64,000 nucleotides of DNA, from positions 86,937 to 150,936 of the forward strand of contig NW_006766953.1 of NCBI RefSeq assembly GCF_000275845.1, in the 5' to 3' direction. The number at the start of each line of letters is the position of its first letter. Within the stretch, counting starts at the first letter, position 1. Below, in pieces: positions 11,511-24,539 of the stretch. The position numbers and the translations under genes were made by a program. The notes beneath the pieces were generated by a model. That model was not told where the DNA came from, searched no databases, and saw only the letters and a list, made by a program, of their open reading frames with translations. The stretch is from Dichomitus squalens LYAD-421 SS1 (taxonomy: Eukaryota; Basidiomycota; Agaricomycetes; Polyporales; Polyporaceae).

Positions 11511-13805
11511 TGCTTGTCGAGGAATCTGTGGTGGGGATTTGAGACTGATTATGAAAGGCGCGGATGAGCAAGGCTAGCTGGAGGGCAAAGATTCAGGTGC
11601 TGTTACGATGAGCGGACCCGTCGTCCTCAACCTCCCCCGCAACGTTGGGCTTAATATAAGCCAAGCTGATTCTTGGCCGTGTGATCGCGCGACCAGAGGC
11701 GGACTACACATGAGAATATCCGCTCGGACACTTCGCCATCCTACCCACGCATTCACCATACCAGCTAATTGCGGAGGACATCGTCGGGACGAGGCCAGTA
11801 CTTGAGCTGTCCTCTGCTGTGTTGGTGACCTGGCCGAGGCGACGGGCAGGAAGTTGGGTAATGCTGTGTAGACCAGTTGGCTGATGCGCGCGACGCGCTA
11901 TGGATGATATTTCACATGATCCTGGCTGACCCCATCAACACACGGATGGTGCAAGGATAGAGGATGAGTAGGTTTCCGGACATGGACGGCGCAGCGGACG
12001 CATCCAGCGAAGGGAGAATTCAATGGTGATCGATTAGTTGCCTTACCTAACCAGCGGCACTCGTGGCGGCATGCATGTTCGACCGCACCGTCCCACGCAG
12101 TGCCCACTGGCAGCACCAACGAAGCTACTCGGAGCGTCGTGACACGGGTGGTCCTTGCGATATATTGGCAGCTTTGAGACAAGGGTCATAGGACACCAGC
12201 CGACATGATGACTCCCAGGACCATGTGCAAGATGATGAAGTAATTACGGTACCTGGGCAAGAAGGCACCTCGCTGTGTGAATCTCAGAGACTTCATTGCT
12301 TCGTTCAATTGCCCATGCGGTCTGTGCGAACAGCGTTACGACGCCATGTAGCAGCAGTCTTAGAGGGGCCATCCAAAAATTCACTATGCGGGCAATCACC
12401 CCGAGAATACGCAGACGTGTCCAGGGGAATGGAGTAATTACCACCCTCTCAGTCCTGCTCGCACGCGGACCCAAGTCTTTGAGTTCACCGGAGACATTTG
12501 ACCCACCCTAGCCGTAATAAGACACTCGGGCGGCACTTCAGGTTTTACCTTTCTCTGTGAGGGTGGCGGTCACCCTGAGCACGATCAAGCCCGGCAATGT
12601 GTACAGATACCCGCCGGTGGCTGAGAACGTAACTTCTCAGTTAAACTGCCTTTGGCGCAATGGTTTCGACGGGCGGGTTCGAGCCACTTTACATTCTCGC
12701 GTGCACCGGCTAGAGCATGTCAGGCTATGGCCAATCATTGAAGACCGGGAAGAAGCCTCGACGTCGTCACGTCGATGCCATAGACAAGCGGCATGATATT
12801 CATCCCAATGAGTCCACATGATGGCCAGTGGCAAACACCATGCACTCCCAGCCAGAATTCGGGGAGTTTAGAAGGCGGGCGAAATTTTACTGTCTGCGCT
12901 CGACTCCTGACCTTAGGCGACGATAGAACTATGCCTATAATAATCTGGCACCGAGAATAGAGCCCAATTAGCACTGGCAGTCCCATCTGAACCAAGGCGG
13001 CGCCACGCGACAAGCACTACCGGGAAGACCGTAGTCTGCGGTGTGGTTAATTATCAACACCACCGACGCACCAATTCGATCTCGGGTGCTGAGCAGATCT
13101 CGGTCCTCTGGCGCCTCCGCTCAACCAGACCGGCGACAAGCCCAAAACACACTAATGGAACGATGCGTTCCTATCGAGGGTTCAGTAGGCTGGGCCCGTA
13201 CGCCCGCGTTTGGCCCGACACGGCTCAAAGCCGGGCGATCGCAAGCCTTAACAGCGTGCAATCCCCGCAATCCCGCCCAGCCTACGCGTAGTACGCCGGA
13301 CATGGATCCAGTCCGCGAAGCGTTGCAACGAGGCCCGGGAGCCGTACTAGCTACCCAGGGTGGAGCATCATTCGCTTTGGATTGCGATGGCGGCCGTGAC
13401 AGACCCACCGACGACGGCAGGGCACGGCCCCCGAGTCCATGTGGATGCAAGGGTTCCGTTACGTGCCTCTTACAGGGCCAAAGGAGCTCATCGGCGCAGA
13501 AAACAGGGCGCGATTTGTTGCGGAATCTGGCTTGGAGCCGTCACTGTAACACCCCGCAAACCGAGCGCGACCTCCGCGGAGCTACGACCACCCGATCCTA
13601 GTCCCACTTCGGCGTGCGTGCTGTCCGTATTGCCATATGTGCGGGGTGGGAAGGTGAAATGGCAGTCAGGATCTCATCAATGATGCATGACACATCGACG
13701 CCAAATGGACCCACTACATTTAGCCAAAAAATATTCATACAAGACGAACATGGACTAGAAGGAGTGGTAGAATTCACCTTTGACACGGAGTCCGACCGTC
13801 GGTGC
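11511..13805. other. 2.3-kb intergenic stretch, no gene recognised
   Basis: I checked both strands. ORFs such as those at 12244-12474 (-) and 13041-13601 (+) lack recognisable motifs and splice-linked neighbours. The left ~250 bp is the promoter of the PEBP-like gene. The 13000-13560 part is GC-rich and may be decayed mobile DNA, but no terminal repeats were found. Confidence 0.35.
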
Positions 13806-14238
13806 TCAGATCTTGTGAGACAAGCGCACCACGTCTGCGCACTCGTCCTGGCCCCTCACGCACACGATTGTCGAGGCCCCCTCGTCCTGTGCATCGGGGA
13901 TGAGACATTTGACGTCCTGTACATCGGGGCAGGGGCAGTCCGATGGCTGCGAGACGCAGACGAGGGTGTCCGGGCAGAGGTAGGTCGAGCATGGAACTGT
14001 ACGGAGAAATAATTAAGACAATTCTAGCCATTTTTTCTCGGGAGGAGATTGCTGAGCTTAGGCGGAAATATGAGCCTGACTTACCTGCATCAGAATGTGC
14101 CTGCCACTGCCCCATGCCGCCAGCAGGTTTGTGCTGTTGCTGTTGATGTCCACCAAACATCTGTTCAAAGAACCCGAACTGCCCGAGAACGAGGGAGAAG
14201 TGGAGTGCCAAGCACAGGAGGAGTGTGTATAGGAGCAT
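13806..14238 (-). CDS. LCL2: LCL2-like secreted small protein
   Basis: Two exons (14238-14085 and 13996-13806) encode 114 aa, the size of fungal Long Chronological Lifespan 2 proteins. The chosen ATG gives a signal peptide (MLLYTLLLCLALHFSLVLG) followed at once by QFGFFEQMFGG, the family hallmark, a Gln/His-rich stretch, and then CSTYLCPDTLVCVSQPSDCPCP and DVKCLIPD with a final CVRGQDEC. Eight cysteines in the mature part suggest a disulphide-stabilised ER/secreted protein. The yeast protein is linked to lifespan and ER-associated functions through genetics only, so no molecular role is claimed. An upstream in-frame ATG at 14271 would bury the signal peptide and is less likely. Confidence 0.88.
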
Positions 14239-14711
14239 GTTGCAGAGGAGAGAAACTACAGACAAGCTCAATGGCGGTGGCGAAGAGGTCCACGAGCAGT
14301 GCTCTCAGGCTCGTGTCCCCACTGCGCCCATCCACGTGTACCTTTCAATCTCCAGCTCGACAATGTTAACGTGCCTCTCGTTCTCACTGTTTCACACAAG
14401 CAATATTCCTACAAGTGCATATGCCTATTCAATGACTCGTACAAATCGATAAGTGCTACGCGTAAGACCTCGAGCGATCCAAATCGAGAGATGGTCAGTC
14501 GTCAGAGTCGGCCCAGATCACAGCCGAACGAGCGCGTAGCAATACATGCGCGGTAGGGCGTAAAGGCGTAGAGTAGTAGCATGAGGTGAGATGGAGCATG
14601 GTAGCGTGTGGTGACAACACAACAGTTCCTGTTGCGAGGGTGTATGTGGACGGGGAACGAGAGAAGGAGCCAAGACCGAACAAGATACCTAAGATGCAAA
14701 GCACGACGGAA
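14239..14711. other. Promoter region of the LCL2-like gene, 3' flank of next gene
   Basis: I see no coding exon here. Both neighbours are on the minus strand, so this holds the 3' UTR of the KEN-motif protein gene and the promoter of LCL2. Confidence 0.4.
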
Positions 14712-15764
14712 TCACTGAAGATACTCATCGTCACCATCGACATCGTCCAATTCCTCCTCCATGGCACGCCTCATCAGCTTCCGTTCCTCCTTGCCGAGTG
14801 GAGTACGGCCGGGGGTGGTCCCAACGAGAGTGGCTGCGGGACTAGCTACCGGCCTCAAGGCGCGCTCCTTCGGCGTTGTCAGGTAGTCGTGTACGTGCTT
14901 GGGGTGCGGAGAAGCAGGAACAGGCTTCTTCACGCTGCCCTTCGCCGTAGGAGACAGGAGACCAGCCTTGAGCCACGCCGTCTCTGAAGGTGTAACCGGA
15001 GTGGCCAATTTCTTACTGGAATTCCGTCGGGGAGCGACGTTCTCCTTGTCGTGTTCCTGATCGGCATAGTACGGCGTGGAAGCAGGGTCGGGCGATGAAC
15101 TAGAAGCCACTGGGACGAGAATGTGAGGATCTTGATAGATGTCGAATCCAGGGTAGTGAATGGACTGTCGGTCGGGGGGTATAACCACGCGCGGAATGAG
15201 CAACGGCGCGATGGTAAGAACGCGGATGGCAGCGGTACGTTCATCATCCGAGCCAGACTGAGCGTGCCCAGCGTTGTGGTCAGACTCCGACGGACTCCTT
15301 AGGCCAGAGGCCGAGGGAGACCGCGAGGCCCGACGTGCGGCCAGCCGAGTCGAGCGGCGCATACTCGTCGTGGTCTGAGTGCTCGCGCTCGCGCTCGGCG
15401 TCCGCTTGGGGCTCCTCCGCGGGGTCCCAGAACCACCACCTTCGCAAGCAGTAGAGTCCGAAGCGTCCGAACCAAAGTCGAGTCTCTTGGCGGGGCTGTC
15501 CGGGCCTTGTAGCAGAGCGTGGAAATGTGCAGGTGCGAACCTGGCGCTACTGCTAGACCCGGAGAGCGGGCTCTTTGTGTACTTTGGAGAAGTGATCCCT
15601 TCAGCGGCCTTCAACCTCCTCTTCGCAGGACTGTCCAGCGACCCGATACCCGGTGAATGAGGGCGTTTGTGAGGACGCGACGGCGTCCCTGGGGCGCTCG
15701 GAGTGGCCGAGAAGAGGCGGATGTCGTATGGTTGCAAAGGGCCAGGGCGAACATGGGAGACCAT
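14712..15764 (-). CDS. Ser/Pro-rich hypothetical protein with KEN-box motif
   Basis: A single exon encodes 350 aa, largely disordered. It begins MVSHVRPGPLQPYDIRLF and carries many S/T-P sites, several next to basic residues (SPAKRR, SPAKR, TPRRSPKR), plus basic patches (MRRSTRLAARRASRSP). About two thirds in, DKENVAPRRN matches a KEN box, the signal read by the APC/C ubiquitin ligase. The end is acidic (EEELDDVDGDDEY). There is one more ordered hydrophobic stretch, IRVLTIAPLLIPRVVIPP, followed by IHYPGFDIYQDPHI. A nuclear, CDK-phosphorylated, cell-cycle-controlled protein is a reasonable inference. I do not recognise the family. Confidence 0.75.
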   Translation of the reverse strand: MVSHVRPGPLQPYDIRLFSATPSAPGTPSRPHKRPHSPGIGSLDSPAKRRLKAAEGITSPKYTKSPLSGSSSSARFAPAHFHALLQGPDSPAKRLDFGSDASDSTACEGGGSGTPRRSPKRTPSASASTQTTTSMRRSTRLAARRASRSPSASGLRSPSESDHNAGHAQSGSDDERTAAIRVLTIAPLLIPRVVIPPDRQSIHYPGFDIYQDPHILVPVASSSSPDPASTPYYADQEHDKENVAPRRNSSKKLATPVTPSETAWLKAGLLSPTAKGSVKKPVPASPHPKHVHDYLTTPKERALRPVASPAATLVGTTPGRTPLGKEERKLMRRAMEEELDDVDGDDEYLQ

Positions 15765-16128
15765 GATGAGAGGCGTGCTTTCGACGATGCTTGTGCGAGA
15801 TAGTATGTGGTGTGGAAGACCGAGGAAAACAGAAGGCGGAGGACTTGGCTTTTATGATGGCTGTTGGAAACCAAACCACGACGCGCCACGCGTCGGCACC
15901 CCGCGTCGCGATGACTCACATGACCGTCACCGTCACGCTGTCACGCCGCGACAAAAGACTTCCGATGACTCGCGGTCAGCCTGACAAAGCAGGGCCAGGC
16001 AAGGTATCTGGGCGCGCACTCTGAAGTCCAAACTCAAACGTATCATTGCACACAACACAAAGAGAATAGAAGGAAAACTTCCCGAGGTGATACTATACAT
16101 GTACAGCAGATACAAAGCAAGGAACAGC
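15765..16128. other. Promoter of the KEN-motif protein gene, 3' flank of FAL1
   Basis: No coding exon is seen. Both flanking genes read on the minus strand. Confidence 0.4.
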
Positions 16129-17763
<1,635 letters not shown>

Positions 17764-17922
17764 AGTGAAAGAGGTGAGTAGTGGAGGAGAGGGAGAGAGG
17801 CGGAGTTCAAAATCTCGGACGCTCTGCGTCAGTTCAAGGCTAAGCGCCCAGAGCCTTCGCTCTCTGCTGCAGCCTCCTGCGGTCCCCCTTGCTACCCTAT
17901 ACCTCCTTTGGTCTCACTTGCC
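17764..17922. promoter_or_regulatory. Bidirectional promoter FAL1 / SF3A3
   Basis: Only 159 bp separate the start codons of two divergent mRNA-metabolism genes, so both core promoters and 5' UTRs must lie here. Pyrimidine-rich stretches (ctctgctgcagcctcctgcgg near 17861) precede the SF3A3 start. No TATA box is evident. Confidence 0.6.
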
Positions 17923-19786
17923 ATGGATTCTGTCATCGAAGTGCAACGCCAGACGCACGAAGAGATTGAGCATCTTGAGCGCGCGCTCTATGCCACGCTC
18001 TCGAAGACCCAGTCGACACACCAAGTCCGCTTGCAAAATGAGCACAAGGCTTCCCAGCTTCTCGACCGAATACACGCGCGCGTCGTAGCCCTCAATAACT
18101 TGTACGAGGACCAGGACACGCGGAAGGCCGAGATAGACTCTCTTTCTGCTCCACCTCGACAAGATGACCTTTCTGCGTTCTATGACCGGCTAAGCAAGAT
18201 CCAGGAGCACCATGCGAAGTACCCGGATTCAGTTGTCGGCGGCTTCGAGCTTGAGCTGGCGGCTTTTGTTGATGAGGCGGAGGAGTTGGATGGCGAGGAG
18301 TTTGAGCAGGATGACCGTGCGTGTTTGGCCTCTCGATGCTCGCCGGGCTCTAACCTGCGTGCGCGCCGGCAGCTATCGCCTTGCTGTTCTCGGGAGAGGA
18401 AGGCTACGGCAAATATCTTGACCTGTACGCTAACCACACGACGTACAACAATCTCAAGCACATTGGCAAGAGACTGGCATACTTGCAGTATCTAGACGTT
18501 CTCCTTGCCGCTCAGTCTTCAACTGTTCATACTGAACTGCCCAAAGAGTGTCGCTTGCATCGCGATTATGAGCTGTGGGTTCCTTTCCTCGTCGGTTCAG
18601 TGACTACGACTGATGTCATCTTTACAGGTACATCCGAGCTCTCCATGCTTACCTTTTATCCTTCATGAAGCGGTCACAACCCCTGATCGACATCGAGTCG
18701 CAGCAGCGCGAAGCGGAACAGCAGTTCAACCAGGCCTGGGAGGAGTTAGGGTTAGCGGAAGAGTGGGAGGACTCGAAGCAGGCAAAGGCGGCGACTGGGG
18801 AGAACGGGGAGAGCATTGGTATTTGGTGTACCGCCTGTAAGTACGCTACACGTCCGCTATTCCACCACTCGACTTCACGCTTCTATCCGCAGGCCAGAAG
18901 ATGTATTCAAAACAAACCGTCTATGATGCCCACCTCAACTCCAAAAAGCACATCAAAGCTGCCCAGAAGCAATCTGAATCCGATGCACCGCCTCCGAACC
19001 CCAATGGCCCCACACCCACAAACGGTGCACATTCAGTGAATAGTAACGGCGATTCCTCAAAGGCGTCCGACAAGAACAAGCACCGCACCGCCGCCCTTTT
19101 CACCCACCTCGTCTCCCAACTCCTCCGCGAGCTTGCCTCGGCGCTGAACGACACGAAGTCCAACGTCGAGCGTCGGTTCTCGCTCACTGCCCGCGAGCGC
19201 GAGCAGGAACTGCTCGAGCAGGCGAAGAAGCCACCTCCGCCGACCAAAACGCCCGCGAACGGCGAGGGCGCGGAGGAAGAGGAAGAGGAGGAGCGCATCT
19301 ACAACCCTCTCAAGCTTCCATTGGGATGGGATGGCAAACCGATCCCTTACTGGCTGTACAAGCTGCATGGCCTCGGCGTGGAGTACCGGTGCGAGATCTG
19401 CTCAGACCACGTGTACATGGGAAGGAAGAACTTCGACAGGCACTTTCAGGTACGTCGTCGATCGTGTTAGAGAGATACTATGTCGATTGACCGATGGGGT
19501 CCGTAGGAATCGAGACATGCCTTCGGTATGCGGGCGCTTGGTCTGCCCAATACGAAACACTTCCACGAGATCACTCGTATCGAGGATGCCCTAGCACGTA
19601 AGCAGGACTGCTGTACTCTCATCCACCTGTTCTTGATGAGCGTTTTTGTCAGTCGCCGAGAAGCTCAAGCGCGAGGGCCGAACAGAGATCTTCGAGCAGG
19701 AAACTATGGAGGAGCTGGAGGACGAGGAGGGTAACGTCTACAACCGCAAGACATACGAGGACCTCAAGAAGCAGGGTCTTATCTAG
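17923..19786 (+). CDS. SF3A3: Splicing factor 3A subunit 3 (SF3a60/Prp9)
   Basis: Six exons (17923-18316, 18373-18574, 18628-18836, 18893-19449, 19507-19597, 19653-19786) give 528 aa. The N-terminal helices ([17 protein letters not shown]) begin as in Prp9 homologues. [14 protein letters not shown] then [18 protein letters not shown] is the region that packs into SF3a. [24 protein letters not shown] is a C2H2 (matrin-type) zinc finger split by an intron after TAC. The C-terminus has [35 protein letters not shown], the second conserved C2H2-type finger. SF3a60 joins SF3a66 and SF3a120 in the mature U2 snRNP. The gene ends only 120 bp from the convergent phosphatase gene. Confidence 0.94.
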
Positions 19787-19906
19787 TTCGCCTCCGCCCG
19801 CCTCATCATGATGTTCTTGCTCTCTCTGCATGTATCCTCTATTTGCAATGCAAGCAATATCCTTGCTGTAATATACATTCTGGACTGTTGGTCTATGCTA
19901 CATGGG

Positions 19907-22900
19907 CTATGTATCGGCCATCTCCGTAGTGGGCTTGTTCGCCCGCGTCGGCGGTGGTGGTGCAGGTCTGCGGTGTGTAGGGGCGGGGGGCTGATTCGGA
20001 GTAATGGGGGCCTGCAGTGCGTTGTACAGCTCTTCCTCGGACGAGGATGGAGAAGACGAGAGCGACGACTCGCTGGATGAGTCGAACGGATTCGTGCTGC
20101 GACCATTCGCTCCGTTGCCTCTAGCGACAGGAATGACAATACCGTTGGGATGATCTAGAACCAGATGTATCAGTTGCTGCAAAGTCCAGTATCATGCAAC
20201 GACAATTCACCTTGATCATCCCACCAAGCGTGTTCATCGGTGCTGGGCGGAGGCACTATAGAAAGGTTTAGAAACAACACCGGGTTCAGGACTAACATAG
20301 ACGTACAATCCTGCTCATGCGAGGTGAAAGCCAGAGAAGCAAGCTTTTCGTCGAGCTTCTCACCTGGGGCGGTGGTTGTAACGTTCTCCAAGAGCAACTT
20401 CTGGAGTGCTGCTCTTTTAGCGTGATCGACTATCCTCACTTCTGCTCTGAAGAGTGCAAACACTGGCGTCGGAAGAAAGCAAGTTTAGTCGGCTAAACTC
20501 TCCGTGAAAACAGATGAACTTGCCGGGCCGGTGGTCGGACGATTTGAGCTCGGCACGCGAGTACACCGTCAAGTCGAGGTTGTTTCCTTTGAACAGGATA
20601 CGATCTTGGAATGTCATGCCGTCAGGAGTGTGTTGGTCGTTCAGCATGCCGCGGAGACCGACCTGTCCAAGCGGGTATCCGCATCTTCTCGCCACTATCA
20701 TAGGTATCGGAGTGCAGGTCGTACTTGTACGTGGGTCGGAAGAGCAGAGGTCCTTCTTGGTAGCCATGAAACGCTTCACGGTCATCCATAGCGCGTCTTA
20801 GCTGTGATTTGTCAGTGCAGTGAGCTTCGGAAAGGAACACAACGGCTGATCCTCGAACCTGATCCGCAGCAAGGAGGGCGTCGAAGTCGTCTATCTGAGC
20901 CAACGTCCTCACGCGCTCGTTATCGAGGTCAATCCGGTAATTCGTGTCCGCCAACCAGATCACATTTCTATCACAAATAGCGTCGGCTTGCGGCGGCTGA
21001 GGAGACGTCAATGGTTTGTACTCACTGATGACTGTCGATAGTTTTTCCCTTCAGGAAGTGCAGTCCAGTGACTATGGTCCGGTAGTCGGCATTGCGTTCG
21101 ACGATGTTAGAATGACCGGCGGCAAGATGAGCAGTGATGAAGCAGAACGTAGTATCATGGTACTCCAGCCGAATGCCAACTGCTCCTTTGTTGCCGGACA
21201 TGCCTCGTAAACCCGTCTGTTGTGATCGATAAGCCCCCATCTTCCAGCTGGTGAGTGGAGCGTACCTTGTGAGAGGCCGCTTCGACGTTTCGAATCACAG
21301 CAGTCAACTCCTTCTTCACTAGCACGAGGAGCGCTGTACCGACCAGCTGTACCCTAGTCAGATGAATTCGCTGGTTTGTTGTTAAAGCTGACTTACCTGG
21401 TGGCTTCTGAGGAGGATATACTCGCTCTGTTTATTTGGGCGTCGCTCCAGCGTATCGACGATTTTCGCTTCCCACATACGTCTATAGCCCCTTCAACATA
21501 TGGAAAATCCACATAGTGAGCTAGTGTGCTGACCTTTTCTCTGGATCTGCCTGAACGATCTGCTGAGCAGTGAGCGGAACTATCTCTTGGAACCCCAACG
21601 CAAAGATGTCCGGGCTGCTCCACATCAGTGTCTGCCAGGGAACCCCTAAGAGAAACATACTCTGGGATATCTAGAGTATCGAGATAATCAGAGGCACAAA
21701 CGCTGAACTGCTAGGCCAGCATACTCACTTGGACGGGGGAACAACCACGGTAGCAGAGACTCCGAAGTTGGTGGCTAAGCGTCGATCAGTGTCTGCGCTA
21801 GTGGACGATACAGAGTACCATACTTTGCCGTTGAGGTTCCAAGTGCCCACAAAGATAGAACACTGCTTCGTGGTGGAATATTCGTGCAGCCTGCCCAGAA
21901 TTCAGGGCCTAAATGGCTGTATGCCAGCAGAGATCACCCGTACCTATTCGCCAATGCCGCGCGAACAGAATCGTGGATGGGGTCGAAGATAGTGACCTGT
22001 CGTTGTGTGCTCAAATTTCCCTATTTGTGCATGAGCTCGCTATTCGTACGTCAAGGTGGATGTCTACATACCACGAACATGTCAATGGCGACTTGCTTCC
22101 CCTTGTCCTGAAAGTTGTTGATATACGCGCGTGAGACGCTCTTCGTCGCGTCGGACAAGACACCGGCCAATGTACGCTTTCCGCTCCTCGTGAAACTCGT
22201 GTTGAGCGCACCGGTGCCTGCATATATGCGGGACAACGCATCGCCGTTCTCAGCCCAGAGTTCGGCATGTGTGGACCATAGTGAGGTCGAGTGTATCCAC
22301 TCGCGGCGTATATGCATCAGGAACTGCTCGAGGGCTGTGCGGGAGAGGATGTCTTGCACAAAGTTCGTCCGGTCCAGACTGCATGCGGCTCGTCAGGCTA
22401 GACCTATACATGAGAATGGGTAGTCACGCACCAATCTAGACAGTTGGTCCGGAAGATGCCTTTCTGCTCCGTGATTATTTCGCTCGAGTTCGCGTCAGCC
22501 ATCGCGAAGCCGAACCTATCAATGTTGTCCACGACGGACTCCAAATGTCTGGAGACAATGAAGGGATGTGTCAACGCAGAACACGCCTCGGACTCCAGTA
22601 CTTGCCTACCTGACTTCTCGGAAGACGCTTTCGTGGCCACCGAACTTGACTGCAGCGTGGAAGTCGAAGTTCGTGATCCCAATCGTGTCTCCGACCGAGT
22701 TCCGAGCTATCGAAATATGCCGGGTATAGGCCCCAGTGAGCGCCGCTTCGTTCTCCTTCGTCCCGAGCAGATTGATGGCGTGCACTGCGCCATATTCTTC
22801 CACTAGAGCGGCGAAGTGACGGTCGAACGCAGGTTGAGATGCTTGAGGACGGGTTATCTGGATCCGCTGGCCGAACGTTTGTAGTCCTTGCTGCTCCCAG

Positions 22901-24132
22901 AATACTATATTGAGTCGCCGGAGTATAGCAGAAACAGCAGCGCGAGGGAGGAGGGCCACATGTGAACATATGATAACCATAGACTGAGTCGGAAAGATAC
23001 ATACATGGGACGCTACCCCGTACTTGTACGTAACTATAGCAGTGCTGGTCGGTGCTGAAGATAGTTTCGGTCTTGCAGGACTATCAGCACCCCCAACAAA
23101 CCTTGACACATGGGTCAGCGGTACCTCAACAAAGTTGGCGCAATTGCCGTCATCATCGACACCCCGGGTATTGAATCGCGTTCCGGCTCGTTTCCAGCCC
23201 AGTCGAGAGATGAGGGATATAGTCGCAATGATTGGGGTGCCATTCGTCGGCGGTGCGGGAAGAGCGAGTGTGCTCACGCCAACATAGCCTTGGGTGGCAA
23301 GTACCTGGTTTGATGCCAGCTGGAAGTCAGCAAGGTGGCCACGCACACGGCAAGCATACGCACAACGAACTGGCATTGGTCCAACTCCACGCGCTCTTGC
23401 GGATCCAGGCGGTCTCGGAAGTCAAGCAAGCTCCTCACGATGTACTCGTTCCAGACAAAGCGATCATCAAATGTCGCAGCGTCCCAGGGCTCCTTCCTAG
23501 CCAATCGCCGCTGCAGACGTGAGGAGATGTCCCACTGTGGCTCTACAGCGTAGTAGAACGTCCCCGCCGAGATGATTTTGCGCAATGGGGCACAGGGATG
23601 CTCGGGCGCAGGGGTTGCCGTGCCGCTGCCTGTGTGTTCCCGCATGTACACGTCGGCCGGGTCGTTATACCCGGGGCTTGCCAAGGGGTCCGCCGTAAGG
23701 GAGCTCAGATCGTCCCATGAAGAAGAGGTGAGACAGTAGAAACCAACGTCGTGTATTTGCGATACAGATTCAGGCGTCGCAGAGGAAGGTCTCGTGTTCC
23801 CGACTTCGGTGGCAGATGTGATCACGGCCAAGAACATCTCTAGGGTCGTGGACCATGATCGAGGTGGGTTCATTGGTGCCGTGCGTGCATCAAAGGGACA
23901 TACCGTTCGCAATTGAGATCAACCCCAGGCAACCCTTCACTATCCTCGAAGTTAACTTGATCGCGTTCGTGAGGTCCACCTCTTGCTTCGGGAGAAACTC
24001 CACCACCGCCTGCGAGAACGAGTCCGATGCTGCGCGGAACACAAGAGCCCTTGAGGGGCACCCGCGCCGTTCATCTTGAGAGCTAGTCACGAGGTATAGT
24101 GTTCTAGGGCTTTCACTCAAGAACAAGTACAT
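19907..24132 (-). CDS. Synaptojanin-like phosphoinositide phosphatase (Sac1 + 5-phosphatase)
   Basis: A roughly 20-exon gene. The N-terminal half is a Sac domain: YLFLSESPRTLYLV at the start, GTRFNTRGVDDDGNCANFVETE, a SVPLFWEQQG junction, and the catalytic CX5R site in RTNCLDCLDRTNFVQD (spliced around 22430/22380). The second half is an inositol polyphosphate 5-phosphatase: FVGTWNLNGKPP, LGFQEIVPLTAQQI, the SGNKGAVGIR and FITAHLAAG blocks, WLADTNYRIDLDNER, RPTYKYDL, PAWTDRILF (intron after PAWT) and SSDHRPV. The tail has an NPF tripeptide and a proline-rich end (APPPPTRANKP), suited to EH- and SH3-domain binding. This is the yeast Inp51/52/53 (synaptojanin) architecture: turnover of PI(4,5)P2 and Sac substrates at the plasma membrane, actin patches and endosomes. 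The canonical WxGDxN motif reads A instead of G. Confidence 0.9.
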
Positions 24133-24539
24133 GAGGAAAGTCGTAGAAGGGGTATGTAGATGTGCAGAGACTGAGGGTCAAAGGTGGGGGTTGCTAAGAG
24201 GTCGACTGAAGTGGGTAAATGGGTCGACACCGGAGCCTCGCGCTTGGTGGCTACACTGCGCACAGGGCAGCGGGTTCAGGAATTGGGGCAGAAGAGCGGC
24301 GCCGTCATTTACAACAGATGGGCAGATCAGTAGGAGAGGTCGAGAAAGGGATCAACAAGCCCTCCGACCTCAGTGGCTGTGTAGTTGTCCTCATCCGTCG
24401 CGGTCGGACAGCACAGGGGGCGAGCAACATGGCACTTTTACAATGCCTTCGATAGCATGGACAGCAATAATCTACATGAATTCGAAAGATAGGGCAAAGG
24501 CCCTTCAGGCATGGGAGCCTCGCACAGAGTTGCGCCGAA
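24133..24539. other. Promoter of the synaptojanin-like gene
   Basis: This stretch lies between two minus-strand genes. No coding exon is seen. Confidence 0.4.

Noticed and set aside
12244..12474. Minus-strand ORF with hydrophobic stretch (IVNFWMAPLRLLLHGVVTLF)
   Set aside because: No ATG-linked exons, homology or codon bias; probably chance.
13041..13601. 186-codon plus-strand ORF in the GC-rich stretch
   Set aside because: Overlapping ORFs of similar length in other frames, no motif, no splice partners; GC-rich open frames by chance.
18921..19298. Ser-rich minus-strand ORF opposite SF3A3
   Set aside because: Antisense shadow of the real exon; no independent evidence.
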